Shown here one piece after another: positions 18,037 to 26,534 of a stretch of 64,000 nt of DNA. This stretch comes from Nitrobacter sp035546855. GTDB taxonomy: Bacteria > Pseudomonadota > Alphaproteobacteria > Rhizobiales > Xanthobacteraceae. The position numbers and the translations under genes are program-made. The notes beneath the pieces were generated by a model. It searched no databases, was not told the origin of the DNA, and saw only the letters and a list, made by a program, of their open reading frames with translations. Location of the stretch: contig DASZVY010000040.1 in assembly GCA_035546855.1 (NCBI GenBank), positions 1 through 64,000 of the forward strand, in the 5' to 3' direction. How positions within the stretch are numbered: the first letter of the stretch is position 1; each line of letters opens with the position of its first letter.

Positions 18037-18654
18037 ATGACCTTCACTTCGCGCCTTGCAGCGGCCTTGTTCGCTGCAATGACGATTTGGGTGGCGCCCG
18101 CCTCGGCCCAGCCCTACGGACAGCAGCCACCCGGCCAGCAATTGCCCCCGCCGCAGCGCCATCCCAATGGCACCAACTACTCGTCCGACGAACTTCTCAA
18201 GTCCGGAACCCGGTTTTTCGGCAACGTCTCGCGCGGGCTCGCTTCAGTGATCGAGCGTGCGGTCAGTCAATGGGGCCTGCCTAACGGGTATATCCTCGGC
18301 GAGGAAGGCAGCGGCGCCTTCGTGGCCGGCCTGCGCTATGGCGAGGGCACGCTTTACACGAAGAATGCCGGCGACTTGAAAGTCTATTGGCAAGGCCCGT
18401 CCGTGGGCTTTGATTGGGGCGGCGACGGCGCCCGCACCATGACGCTCGTCTATAACCTGCCCGCCACCAACGCCATCTATCAGCGTTTCGCGGGGATCGA
18501 CGGCTCCGCCTATATCGTGGGCGGCTTCGGCATGACGGCGCTAACCGCCAACAACATCGTGCTGGTCCCGATCCGCTCCGGACTCGGGCTGCGGCTCGGA
18601 GCTAACATCGGCTATCTGAAATATACCCCGCGCGCGACCTGGAATCCGTTCTGA
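18037..18654 (+). CDS. eipA: Periplasmic DUF1134 protein, EipA-like
   Basis: This 205-residue exported protein starts with a signal peptide ending around APASA, then a Gln/Pro-rich stretch and a compact domain of about 150 residues matching the DUF1134 family (YILGEEGSGAFVAGLRYGEG; VYWQGPSVGFDWGGDGAR; PIRSGLGLRLGANIGYLKYT). In Brucella the family member EipA is a periplasmic protein needed for envelope integrity; the symbol is transferred from there. An AGGGG site precedes the ATG at 18037; longer in-frame reading upstream crosses the YHS gene in antisense and is not credible. Confidence 0.85.
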   Translation: MTFTSRLAAALFAAMTIWVAPASAQPYGQQPPGQQLPPPQRHPNGTNYSSDELLKSGTRFFGNVSRGLASVIERAVSQWGLPNGYILGEEGSGAFVAGLRYGEGTLYTKNAGDLKVYWQGPSVGFDWGGDGARTMTLVYNLPATNAIYQRFAGIDGSAYIVGGFGMTALTANNIVLVPIRSGLGLRLGANIGYLKYTPRATWNPF

Positions 18655-18773
18655 CGCTCCGCGGCACCGCGTTCCCGGTGGCGGATTCAGGTTAACGCGG
18701 CGTTGTGCTGGTCATTTGCCGGCGGCCCATGGCATGGTAACCAAAATCTTTCCCGCGCGGTGGAGCGTTCCCG

Positions 18774-20051
18774 ATGGTCGAACAGATCATGTATCTGGCG
18801 ATCGGTTTTCTGATTTCGATGCTGTGCGGATTGATGATCCTTCCGCTGGTGCACAACCGCGCGGTCCGGCTGACCACCAAGCGGCTTGAAGCCGCCGCCC
18901 CGCTGTCAATGGCCGAAATCCAGGCCGACAAGGACCAGCTTCGCGCCGAATTCGCCATGTCGGCACGACGTCTCGAGATGAGCGTCGACCAGCTCAGGAA
19001 CAAGGCCGCCAGCCAGCTCGCCGAACTCGGCAAGAAGACCGACGCCATCAACCGGATGAAAGCCGAGCTGGCGGAGAAGAATGCCACGATTTTCGCGCTC
19101 GAGTCCCGCGAGCAGGCCGTCAGGGAGCAGCTTCGCAGCACCGAACACGACTTCGCCGCCAAGACGGAAGCGCTTCGTCTCGCCGAGCAGACCTTGGCGA
19201 GCAAGCAGACCGAACTGGCAACGCTGAATCACGAACTGTCGGACCGCGCGATGACCGCGGACAGCCGGCAGGTCGAGTTGGTCGCAGTCCGCGCCCAGAT
19301 CGAGGCGCTGCAGCTACGCGTCGACGATGCCCAGAAGGACTTCACCGCGACCAAGGCCCAGCTCGAGCAGCAACGCGCCGAGTTCGTTTCCGCCACGCAC
19401 GACCTCGACGAGGCGCGCGCGCGCGTGGCAAGCCTGAGCCAGCGCGTCACCGACCTCGACCATCAACTCGTGATGCAGGTCAAGGAAGCCGAAACGCTCG
19501 GCGCCCGCGTCAACGAACTCGAAGGCCTTCTGGCGACGCAAGCCAAACTCGTGGCGGATCGAGACAGCGAAAATCAGCGGTTGAAGCAGGCCAACGCCGC
19601 CGCCGAAACCACCATCAAGGAGTTGCGCGACGAGATTGCGGCGATGCGCGGCGGCAAGTCCTCCATTCTCGACAAACTGCGGAGCGAGAAGGCCGCGGCC
19701 GAAGACGCACTTCGCATCGCCCACGATGAGAAAGCAAAACTTCAGCGCGACATCAACACGATCCAGCAGCACGCCGAGACCTCCTGGACCACCGAGCGAA
19801 TGGAAAACGCGCTCCTGCGCGAGCGCATCAACGATGTGGCCGCCGAGGTCGCGAAACTCGCGATGACCATCGAGGGGCCGGACTCGCCGATCGAAGCCAT
19901 CCTGGCCGCCGAAGCGGCGCCCGCCGCGCGAACCGGCAAGCCTGCGAACGGCATCCCTGCCAACGGCGCGATGGGGCAAACCGGTGGCACCCTGGCCGAC
20001 CGCATCCGGGCCCTGCAATCCCATGCCTCCCGCGCAGCCCGGCAGGGCTGA
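18774..20051 (+). CDS. Membrane-anchored coiled-coil protein of unknown function
   Basis: The 425-residue protein has one N-terminal transmembrane helix (IMYLAIGFLISMLCGLMILP, about residues 5-24) and then about 300 residues of nearly continuous coiled coil rich in Ala, Glu, Leu, Lys and Gln. A low-complexity tail ends with TLADRIRALQSHASRAARQG. This layout suits a cytoplasmic-facing structural or scaffold protein tied to the inner membrane. Similar proteins occur in Bradyrhizobiaceae as uncharacterised genes. It follows eipA by 120 bp and could share its transcript. I do not recognise a functional domain. Confidence 0.8.
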   Translation: MVEQIMYLAIGFLISMLCGLMILPLVHNRAVRLTTKRLEAAAPLSMAEIQADKDQLRAEFAMSARRLEMSVDQLRNKAASQLAELGKKTDAINRMKAELAEKNATIFALESREQAVREQLRSTEHDFAAKTEALRLAEQTLASKQTELATLNHELSDRAMTADSRQVELVAVRAQIEALQLRVDDAQKDFTATKAQLEQQRAEFVSATHDLDEARARVASLSQRVTDLDHQLVMQVKEAETLGARVNELEGLLATQAKLVADRDSENQRLKQANAAAETTIKELRDEIAAMRGGKSSILDKLRSEKAAAEDALRIAHDEKAKLQRDINTIQQHAETSWTTERMENALLRERINDVAAEVAKLAMTIEGPDSPIEAILAAEAAPAARTGKPANGIPANGAMGQTGGTLADRIRALQSHASRAARQG

Positions 20052-20079
20052 GACGGGAAGCACCGTTTTGCCGGCAAGG

Positions 20080-20245
20080 CTAGTGCTCGCTTTCCGAAGT
20101 TCGTGATACATCGCAACACCTGCTTAACGAACTTCGGACAGCAAAGGGTACTAGCAAAACTATGATTCCAGTACCGCTTTCTATCTGAAGTTCCTGAACG
20201 AGACTCGCGGCTTGCGGTGTAGGAACTTCAGATAGGCGGTACTGG
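20080..20245 (+). repeat. Double-hairpin intergenic repeat, copy A
   Basis: Two long inverted repeats lie in tandem. In the first, CTAGT (20080-20084) pairs with ACTAG (20150-20154), and inside it CCGAAGTTCGT (20094-20104) with ACGAACTTCGG (20127-20137). In the second, CCAGTACCGC (20168-20177) plus CTATCTGAAGTTCCT (20181-20195) pair with AGGAACTTCAGATAG (20221-20235) plus GCGGTACTGG (20236-20245), giving 25 bp with a 3-base bulge. A 13-base linker separates them. The layout matches copy B at 23206, although the arm sequences differ. Nothing else is seen between the coiled-coil gene and tRNA-Val. Confidence 0.85.
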
Positions 20246-20333
20246 CTTGACACCCCTGCCCCGCATTCCCTAAATCGCGGCTTCAAACGCCAGCCCTTAC
20301 CGGACCCAATATCCGGTCGGGCCTGACGGTCCC

Positions 20334-20408
20334 GGGCGCATAGCTCAGCGGGAGAGCGTTCCCTTCACACGGGAGAGGTCCAAGGTTCGATCCCTTGTGC
20401 GCCCACCA
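20334..20408 (+). tRNA. tRNA-Val (anticodon CAC)
   Basis: The cloverleaf has acceptor arms GGGCGCA and TGCGCCC, the D-arm GCTCAGCGGGAGAGC, the anticodon loop TTCACAC, the T-loop TTCGATC, and an encoded CCA. Anticodon CAC reads the valine codon GUG, which is frequent in GC-rich genomes. No integrated element follows the 3' end. Confidence 0.95.
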
Positions 20409-20483
20409 TTCTCGTCCAGGGCCTCCGAGCCATTTCCGGCGTCATTCCGAGCCTTCGTAAACGCGTTGCGCAAAGCGGCGCGA

Positions 20484-20741
20484 TCAGAGCAGCCTCGTCT
20501 TGACAAACAGCGCCCGCAACGCGTTCGTTGCCTTGCCGCTCAGGATGGCGTTGTCCGCCGCCGCCTCCAGCATCGCACGCGCCTCATCGTGCAGGGCGCG
20601 GAATTCCATCCATTCGACGGTGCTGAGGCGGGTGATGAAGGTATAGGCCTGTCCGACCGTTTCGATTGCGACGGATTCGCCATTCACACGGATGCGGAAT
20701 GTCGCCTGCAGCTTCGTGACCGAATTCGCAACCTTGTCCAT
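20484..20741 (-). CDS. Conserved small hypothetical protein
   Basis: The frame encodes 85 residues from the ATG at 20741 (MDKVANSVTKLQATFRIRVN). It is open further upstream, but that part overlaps the phosphatase gene end and is Arg/Pro-rich. The protein is a small mixed alpha/beta sequence with an Ala-rich helix (ARAMLEAAADNAILSG) and no signal peptide or Cys motif. I recognise no family. It follows the phosphatase gene on the same strand by about 95 bp, so co-transcription is possible. Confidence 0.6.
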   Translation of the reverse strand: MDKVANSVTKLQATFRIRVNGESVAIETVGQAYTFITRLSTVEWMEFRALHDEARAMLEAAADNAILSGKATNALRALFVKTRLL

Positions 20742-20835
20742 GCCGTACGAAGAACCGCGCCGCCGGCCACAGTCAAGCGTTTCCGGATGAAACCGGGGCA
20801 AGGCACGCAAAATTGCATCCGGCGAAGGCACGCCG

Positions 20836-21501
20836 TCAGCGGGCCAGCGCCGGTCCACGCACGACGATGAAATCGACGGGACCACCGGGTTGTCCGTCCT
20901 CGAAAACGCCGATCACAAGCCGGCCCGTGCGCCATGCCTGCGTATCGAGATTGGTACGGCCTTCGAGCAGTTCAGGCCCTTCTGCGCAGGCATTATGACC
21001 GTGAACGACATGCCGCCCGTCGAACCCGGAGGCGTCGCCCTGCGGATAACGTTTCCAAAGCAGCGTTCGTTCGGTCTGCGCGTCGAGGGCTATGCCCGGC
21101 TCCAGCCCGGCATGCACATAAATGCGATGCGCATCCGCGTGCCACAGCGCGAGTCCATCCAGCCATGCGATGTCGGCCTCGGGAATGGCGGAGGCATCGC
21201 CGCCGTAAGATGTAACGGCAATGTCGCCGCCGCGCTCCAGCCACCACGCCATCCTCGCGGGATCGCGCAGCGCCGTCACCATCATGGCGTCGTGGTTGCC
21301 CTTCAGCGGCACCAAGATCCAACCGGCCGGAAGCCCCTGCCGCAACCGCGTGATGATGCCGCGACTGTCCGGCCCCTTGTCGACGTAGTCGCCGAGGATC
21401 ACCAGCGTGCCGCCGGCACAACGGGCAAGGATCGCGGCCAACGCCTGCTCCAGCAGATCGGAACGGCCGTGAAGGTCGGGAACAACGAAGGTCAAGCTCA
21501 T
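20836..21501 (-). CDS. PPP-family metallophosphatase (serine/threonine phosphatase-like)
   Basis: The 221-residue protein shows the metallophosphatase signature in order: PDLHGR (metal ligands Asp and His), GDYVDKGPDSRG (Asp ligands and active-site Arg), and GNHDAMM (Asn and His). A late HGHN supplies another ligand. This is the pattern of bacterial PrpA/ApaH-type enzymes, which hydrolyse phosphoproteins or diadenosine tetraphosphate; length and sequence fit the serine/threonine-phosphatase branch better than ApaH. Start at the ATG at 21501 (MSLTFVVPDLHGR) puts the first motif at the usual distance from the N-terminus. Confidence 0.85.
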   Translation of the reverse strand: MSLTFVVPDLHGRSDLLEQALAAILARCAGGTLVILGDYVDKGPDSRGIITRLRQGLPAGWILVPLKGNHDAMMVTALRDPARMAWWLERGGDIAVTSYGGDASAIPEADIAWLDGLALWHADAHRIYVHAGLEPGIALDAQTERTLLWKRYPQGDASGFDGRHVVHGHNACAEGPELLEGRTNLDTQAWRTGRLVIGVFEDGQPGGPVDFIVVRGPALAR

Positions 21502-21637
21502 GCTGCGCCCATGAACCGTGCACGGTGCAGGCCGCGCACATCGCAATCAAGCACGACGACATAACTTGCGCACGAGTGTGCACGTCGTGCGACAATGTCA
21601 TGCACCCGCGAATCTGCCAATCGCAGGCGCGCGCGGC

Positions 21638-23182
21638 TTACATCTGCACTTCGATCAGACTCGGCCCCTTCTCGGCGACGGCGTCCTTGAGGGCCTTGTT
21701 GAAGTCGTCGGCGGTGGTCACGGCCCGGCCGGGAACGCCCATGCCCTTGGCGAGCGCGACCCAGTCGAGCGACGGGCGATCGAGAGTCAGCATGTCCGTC
21801 GCCCGCTGTCCGGGTTTCCCCGCTCCCACGCCGTCGAATTCGCCGCGCAGGATCTGGTAGGTTTTGTTCGCAAACACCACAGTGACGACATCGAGACCTT
21901 CGCGCGCCTGCGTCCACAGCGACTGCAGCGTGTACATGGCGCTGCCATCGCCGACCATGCAGATCACCTTGCGATCGGGGCAGGCCACGGCGGCGCCGGT
22001 CGCCACCGGAGTCGAGAAGCCAATCGATCCACCCATGTTCTGCAGCCAGTCATGCGGCGCGGCAGCCGCCGTCGGCGGAAAGAAACCGCGGCCCGTCGTG
22101 ATCGACTCGTCGACGACGATCGCATTTTCCGGGATCGCCATCGCGATCGCCTGCGCGATCGAGGCATGGGTAAGCGGCCCGGTTGGCCAGGCGATGTCCA
22201 CCAGCTTTTGCGGCTTCACGTCCTGCGGCTTCGCGCCGAGCGCATTCGCCAGCGCTTCCAGTGCGGCCACGGAGTTTTCACCCGCGGAGGTCATGCGATG
22301 CACGTCGCATCCTTCCGGCTTCAGCATGCTCGGTTTGTTCGGATAGGCGAAGAACGCCACCGGGTCGTTGGCTTCGACCAGAACGATATGCTTGAAGTCC
22401 TTCAGGATCGGCAGCGCCTGCTCGATCACATAGGGAATGCGCTCGATGAAGAAGCGGCCACGGCCGCGCGCCATCTTCGGATTGTAGGTCTGCCCCATCA
22501 CCTTGCAGCCGGTCTTGGCGGCGATGCGCTCGGCCAGCGCCAGCCCCTGCTCGGTCAAGGCGTCGCCGGTGAGCAGCAGCAGCGTGGGCTCGCCCTTCTT
22601 GAGCACCTTGGCCGCTTCCTCCACCGCCTGCGGCGAGTAGCTGGGCCGCTGCGAGTGTTCCGGCACCTGTGCGATTCCGTCGGCCTCGTTCCAGGCGGTG
22701 TCGGCCGGCAGAATCAGCGTCGCAATCTGCGGCGGCGAACTCTTGGCGGCGGCAATCGCCGCGGCGCCGTCCTTCGCAATGGACTTCGCGTCCGGCGAGG
22801 TGCGCACCCAGGCCGACATCGGCCGCGCCAGTCCCTCGATGTCCGAGGTCAGCGGCGCATTGTAGGCGATATGATAGACCGCGTGCTGGCCGACGATATT
22901 GACGATGCCGGAATTGGCCTTCTTGGCGTTGTGCAGGTTGGCGAGGCCGTTGGCGAGGCCGGGCCCGAGATGCAGCAGCGTCGAGGCCGGCGTGCCCGTC
23001 ATGCGGAAATAGCCGTCGGCCGCGCCGGTCACCACGCCCTCGAACAGACCGAGCACGCAGCGCATGCCCTCGACCCGATCGAGCGCTGCGACAAAATGCA
23101 TCTCCGACGTGCCGGGATTGGCAAAGCAGACATTGACGCCGCCCGCAACCAGTGTCCGCACAAGGCTTTCCGCGCCGTTCAT
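21638..23182 (-). CDS. Thiamine-diphosphate enzyme, acetolactate-synthase-like
   Basis: The 514-residue protein has the three-domain layout of the ThDP decarboxylase superfamily. The N-terminal domain has FANPGTSEMHFVAAL and the cofactor-activating Glu in LGLFEGVVTGAADGY. The C-terminal domain has the ThDP/Mg motif from VGDGSAMYTLQSLW to the Asn of VFANKTY. The usual FAD-dependent acetolactate synthases are longer and paired with a regulatory subunit, which is absent here, so a non-biosynthetic 2-oxoacid decarboxylase or lyase is more likely. It lacks the late His found in the benzoylformate-decarboxylase-like paralogue at 34248. Start at the ATG at 23182 (MNGAESLVRTL). Confidence 0.85.
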   Translation of the reverse strand: MNGAESLVRTLVAGGVNVCFANPGTSEMHFVAALDRVEGMRCVLGLFEGVVTGAADGYFRMTGTPASTLLHLGPGLANGLANLHNAKKANSGIVNIVGQHAVYHIAYNAPLTSDIEGLARPMSAWVRTSPDAKSIAKDGAAAIAAAKSSPPQIATLILPADTAWNEADGIAQVPEHSQRPSYSPQAVEEAAKVLKKGEPTLLLLTGDALTEQGLALAERIAAKTGCKVMGQTYNPKMARGRGRFFIERIPYVIEQALPILKDFKHIVLVEANDPVAFFAYPNKPSMLKPEGCDVHRMTSAGENSVAALEALANALGAKPQDVKPQKLVDIAWPTGPLTHASIAQAIAMAIPENAIVVDESITTGRGFFPPTAAAAPHDWLQNMGGSIGFSTPVATGAAVACPDRKVICMVGDGSAMYTLQSLWTQAREGLDVVTVVFANKTYQILRGEFDGVGAGKPGQRATDMLTLDRPSLDWVALAKGMGVPGRAVTTADDFNKALKDAVAEKGPSLIEVQM

Positions 23183-23205
23183 CGTCCGCTCCCTTCGCAA
23201 ATTAT

Positions 23206-23373
23206 CTAGTGTCCCGGTTCTGACATTCGTATCATTTTGCAGCCCGCGCTTTTACGAATGTCAGAACCAAAGGGACACCAGCAAATCCAAGATTCTAGTG
23301 CGGTTTTGGATTTGACATTCGCTTCCCGGACTCCCGCCAGTAACTGTAGCGAATGTCAAATCCACCGCACCAG
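23206..23373 (+). repeat. Double-hairpin intergenic repeat, copy B
   Basis: Hairpin 1: CTAGTGTCCC (23206-23215) and GGTTCTGACATTCGTA (23216-23231) pair with TACGAATGTCAGAACC (23253-23268) and GGGACACCAG (23272-23281). Hairpin 2: CTAGTGCGG (23295-23303) and TGGATTTGACATTCGCT (23307-23323) pair with AGCGAATGTCAAATCCA (23348-23364) and CCGCACCAG (23365-23373). A 13-base linker joins them. Order and spacing match copy A. It lies just upstream of the ThDP gene start. The remaining 220 bp to the next gene at 23598 hold nothing I can name. Confidence 0.9.
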
Positions 23374-23597
23374 GTGGCAGATCAATCATTGTTCTGCTCC
23401 GCCGTCAAAGGGTTAGCGGACGCCGTATGGCAGCCATCGCCCTGCCGCGGGGGTTGCAGCACCGCTTCGCCCATACGAGCGATGCTTTTCGGCAACGAAA
23501 CACCGGCAAGAGTCGCTCCCGTGCCGCTGTGGGTTGCGAAATCAGGTAATTTGTGGCCTGTCTGATGGCGATTTCATCATCACGGAAACCCATAGCG

Positions 23598-24158
23598 ATG
23601 CGCCTTTCTGCACTCGTCATCGCGGCAGCCGCCACCGTTTGCGCCACATGCGCCTCGGCGGAAGACTTCGATACGCGCGGCATCATGAGCTTCGGCCCCA
23701 GCGTGGCATCCGCAAATCCGATCCCGCGCCAGATCGTGAGCTTTCAGAGCGAGTATGCGCCGGGCACCATCGTGGTGAACACCGCCGAACGCCGGCTCTA
23801 TCTGGTGCTGCCCAACGGACAGGCGCTCAAATACGGCATCGGCGTCGGCCGCGACGGGTTCCGCTGGGGCGGGGTCCACCGCATCACCGCCAAGAAGGAG
23901 TGGCCGGATTGGACCCCGCCGGCGCAGATGCTGCGCCGGCGGCCCGACCTGCCGCGGCACATGAAGGGTGGAATCGACAATCCGCTCGGCGCCCGCGCCA
24001 TGTATCTCGGATCGACGCTCTATCGCATCCACGGCTCGAACGAGCCCGAAACCATCGGTCAGGCCGTGTCGTCGGGATGCTTCCGCATGACCAATGACGA
24101 CGTGAAGGATCTCTATGATCGGGTTTCCGTCGGCGCCACGGTGGTGGTCAAGAACTAA
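23598..24158 (+). CDS. L,D-transpeptidase (YkuD domain)
   Basis: The protein cross-links peptidoglycan or attaches proteins to it in the periplasm. The 186 residues start with a signal peptide (MRLSALVIAAAATVCATCASA), then a YkuD catalytic domain with IVVNTAERRLYLVLPNGQ at its start and the active-site block HGSNEPETIGQAVSSGCFRM, where the Cys is the nucleophile. An in-frame ATG at 23553 would add a hydrophilic prefix that spoils the signal peptide, so 23598 is preferred. Multiple YkuD enzymes are usual in Bradyrhizobium. Its end overlaps the next gene by 44 bp. Confidence 0.93.
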   Translation: MRLSALVIAAAATVCATCASAEDFDTRGIMSFGPSVASANPIPRQIVSFQSEYAPGTIVVNTAERRLYLVLPNGQALKYGIGVGRDGFRWGGVHRITAKKEWPDWTPPAQMLRRRPDLPRHMKGGIDNPLGARAMYLGSTLYRIHGSNEPETIGQAVSSGCFRMTNDDVKDLYDRVSVGATVVVKN

Positions 24159-24948
24159 CGTTGCCGCGCTGCTCCTCGCAGCGGCCGTCACGACCGGCGC
24201 GGCATGCGTCGAGCGTGCGCCCGGCGCCGAAGTCCCTGGCGTGGTCGCGCGCGAGCGCAGCGAAAAGACCGCGTTCACCGACAGCGAGATCCGCGAAGGC
24301 TTCTTCCGAACCGCATTCGGCGCCGAGTATCATCTCGCCGGCCGGGTCGACCGTATCCGCAAGTATAACGGTCCGGTTCGCGTGATCGCCGACGGCGTCA
24401 ACCACCGGGACCGCAAGGCGCAACTGGCCAAGGTGGTCGCGGACATCGCCCGGCACATTCAGCATCTCGATATCGCGATGGCGGACAGCCGGGCCGCCGC
24501 CAACGTATCCGTGAGGCTTGTGCACGACCGCGATCTCAACCGCACCATCGCATCGTTCTATGGTGCCGAGCGCGCCCGCGAAATCCACAAGTCGCTCGAT
24601 CCGCAGTGCCTGTCCGGTTTCCGCAAGAACGAGCAGTTCGAGATCGAGCATTCCGACGTGATCCTCACCGTCGACAACGGCGACTTCACATTCCTCGATT
24701 GCGCCTATGAGGAGTTGCTGCAATCGCTCGGCCCGATCAACGACACCCGCGCGGTGCCGTGGACCATGTTCAACGACGACGTGCAGAAGGGGTTCTTCGA
24801 CGTCTACGACCAGTACATCATGAACATTCTCTACGATCCGCGCATCAAGGCCGGCATGACTGTGCAGGAGGTCAAGGCCGTGCTGCCGGAGGTCCTGCTC
24901 GACGTGCGGGCTTTCGTCGCGAAGGTCAACGGCTTGCCGCAGGAGTGA
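24115..24948 (+). CDS. Exported DUF2927 protein
   Basis: This 277-residue protein has an N-terminal hydrophobic stretch (VAALLLAAAVTTGAAC) consistent with a signal peptide, possibly a weak lipobox ending at Cys. The body matches the DUF2927 family, with RVIADGV, the Cys-containing DPQCLSGFRKN and FLDCAYEELLQSLGP, and the strongly conserved FNDDVQKGFFDVYDQYIMNI near the end. The function is not known. The only plausible start, the ATG at 24115, lies within the L,D-transpeptidase gene, so the two overlap by 44 bp in different frames and are likely translated from one message. The pairing suggests a cell-envelope role (inference). Confidence 0.85.
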   Translation: MIGFPSAPRWWSRTNVAALLLAAAVTTGAACVERAPGAEVPGVVARERSEKTAFTDSEIREGFFRTAFGAEYHLAGRVDRIRKYNGPVRVIADGVNHRDRKAQLAKVVADIARHIQHLDIAMADSRAAANVSVRLVHDRDLNRTIASFYGAERAREIHKSLDPQCLSGFRKNEQFEIEHSDVILTVDNGDFTFLDCAYEELLQSLGPINDTRAVPWTMFNDDVQKGFFDVYDQYIMNILYDPRIKAGMTVQEVKAVLPEVLLDVRAFVAKVNGLPQE

Positions 24949-24965
24949 TAGGCTTCTGATACCAC

Positions 24966-25050
24966 CGTCATTGCGAGCGGAGCGAAGCAATCCAGAAAGC
25001 CACGAAGCAAGAACTGGATTGCTTCGTCGCTATCGCTCCTCGCAATGACG
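24966..25050. repeat. Intergenic palindrome family 3 (CGTCATTGCGAG), copy A
   Basis: The element starts CGTCATTGCGAG and ends with its complement CTCGCAATGACG. Inside, AGCGAAGCAATCC is mirrored by GGATTGCTTCG. Such palindromes are widespread between genes in Bradyrhizobiaceae. A second copy with an insertion lies at 32107. Confidence 0.9.
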
Positions 25051-25079
25051 ACTTCTCCATCGCCATCAACCTCTCATCC

Positions 25080-25165
25080 GTCATGGCCGGATTTATTCCG
25101 GCCATCCACGTCTTCCTTATTGTCGCGCCAAAACGTGGATGGCCGGGACAAGCCCGGCCATGACG
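25080..25165. repeat. Intergenic palindrome family 2 (GTCATGGCCGG), copy A
   Basis: The outer arms are GTCATGGCCGG and CCGGCCATGAC. Two small inner hairpins (GGCCGG-attta-CCGGCC type and GGCCGGG-acaa-CCCGGCC type) sit beside a central stem ATCCACGT/ACGTGGAT, so the whole folds as a branched structure. It resembles the palindromic intergenic elements described in rhizobia (RIME/RPE-like). Other copies lie at 38311, 54872 and, as a remnant, 58810. Confidence 0.9.
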
Positions 25166-25239
25166 AAAAAGCTTTTGCCCTTGTCGTAAGCGTCACCTAT
25201 CGACCACCCTCGACGGAAATGCCCCATTCACTCCGTTAC

Positions 25240-26415
25240 TTACGTCGTCTTCTCGAACAGCTCGCGCCCGATCAACATGCGGCGGATTTCGCTGGTGCCC
25301 GCGCCGATCTCGTAGAGTTTTGCATCGCGCAGCAGCCGTCCGGTCGGATAGTCATTGATATAGCCGTTGCCGCCGAGAAGCTGGATCGCATCGAGCGCGC
25401 ATTGCGTCGCCTTTTCTGCCGCGTAGAGGATCGCGCCGGCGGCATCCTCGCGCGTGGTCTCGCCGCGGTCGCACGCCTTCGCCACCGCGTAGACATAGGC
25501 GCGGCAGGCATTCATGGTGACGTACATGTCGGCGACCTTGCCCTGCACGAGCTGGAAGCCGCCGATCGGCTGACCGAACTGCTTGCGCTCATGGACGTAA
25601 GGCATCACCACGTCCATGCAGGCCTGCATGATGCCGAGCGGCCCCGCCGCCAGCACCGCGCGCTCATAGTCGAGGCCCGACATCAGCACGTTGACGCCGC
25701 GTCCGACCTGCCCCAGCACGTTGTCCTCGGGCACCTCGCAATCCTCGAACACCAGTTCGCAGGTATCGGAGCCGCGCATCCCGAGCTTGTCGAGCTTCTG
25801 CGCGGTGGAGAAGCCTTTCATGCCCTTCTCGATGATGAAGGCGGTGATGCCGCGCGGGCCGGCATTCGGATCGGTCTTGGCGTAAACGACCAGCGTTTCC
25901 GCGATCGGGCCGTTGGTGATCCACATCTTGTTACCGTTGAGAACGTAGCGGTCGCCCTTCTTGTCGGCGCGCGTCTTCATCGACACGACATCGGAGCCGG
26001 CACCCGGCTCCGACATCGCGAGCGAGCCGACGTGGTCACCCGAAATCAGCTTCGGCAGATACCTGCGCTTCTGCGCCTCGTTGCCGTTGCGGCGCAACTG
26101 GTTGATGCAGAGGTTGGAGTGCGCGCCGTAGGACAGCCCGACCGAGGCCGACCCGCGCGAAACTTCTTCCATGGCGATGCAATGCTCGAGATAGCCGAGG
26201 CCGGCGCCGCCATATTCCTCTTCGACGGTAATGCCGTGCAGCCCGAGCGCACCAAGTTTCGGCCAAAGGTCGCGCGGAAACTGATTGGTCTTGTCGATCT
26301 CGGCGGCGCGCGGCGCGATCTCGTTGGCGGAGAAATCGCGGACGGTCTCGCGGATCGCGTCCGCAGTCTCGCCAAGGTCGAAGTTGAACACGCCGAGGCT
26401 GTTTGGAATGGTCAC
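25240..26415 (-). CDS. ivd: Isovaleryl-CoA dehydrogenase
   Basis: The FAD enzyme oxidises isovaleryl-CoA to 3-methylcrotonyl-CoA in leucine degradation. The 391 residues show the acyl-CoA dehydrogenase layout, with EEYGGAGLGYLEH, the FAD/substrate loop AMSEPGAGSDVVSM, MWITNGP and C-terminal QLLGGNGYINDYPTGRLLRD. The catalytic Glu is in the IVD-specific place, SGLDYERAVLAAGPLG, which separates it from short- and medium-chain enzymes. The GTG at 26415 with GGGAG 7 bp upstream is the likely start, reading Met-Thr-Ile-Pro-Asn-Ser. The other leucine-pathway genes (methylcrotonyl-CoA carboxylase) are not in the window. Confidence 0.92.
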   Translation of the reverse strand: MTIPNSLGVFNFDLGETADAIRETVRDFSANEIAPRAAEIDKTNQFPRDLWPKLGALGLHGITVEEEYGGAGLGYLEHCIAMEEVSRGSASVGLSYGAHSNLCINQLRRNGNEAQKRRYLPKLISGDHVGSLAMSEPGAGSDVVSMKTRADKKGDRYVLNGNKMWITNGPIAETLVVYAKTDPNAGPRGITAFIIEKGMKGFSTAQKLDKLGMRGSDTCELVFEDCEVPEDNVLGQVGRGVNVLMSGLDYERAVLAAGPLGIMQACMDVVMPYVHERKQFGQPIGGFQLVQGKVADMYVTMNACRAYVYAVAKACDRGETTREDAAGAILYAAEKATQCALDAIQLLGGNGYINDYPTGRLLRDAKLYEIGAGTSEIRRMLIGRELFEKTT

Positions 26416-26534
26416 GAAACGTCTCCCGCAAACGCGATCCGAGATCGCCCTTGTCTCGACGGCAACCATGCCACGGAGCGGAAGCCGAGAGAAGAGGCCA
26501 ACGTGCGCCGGCCTCCTCTGCAACGAGGACCATG

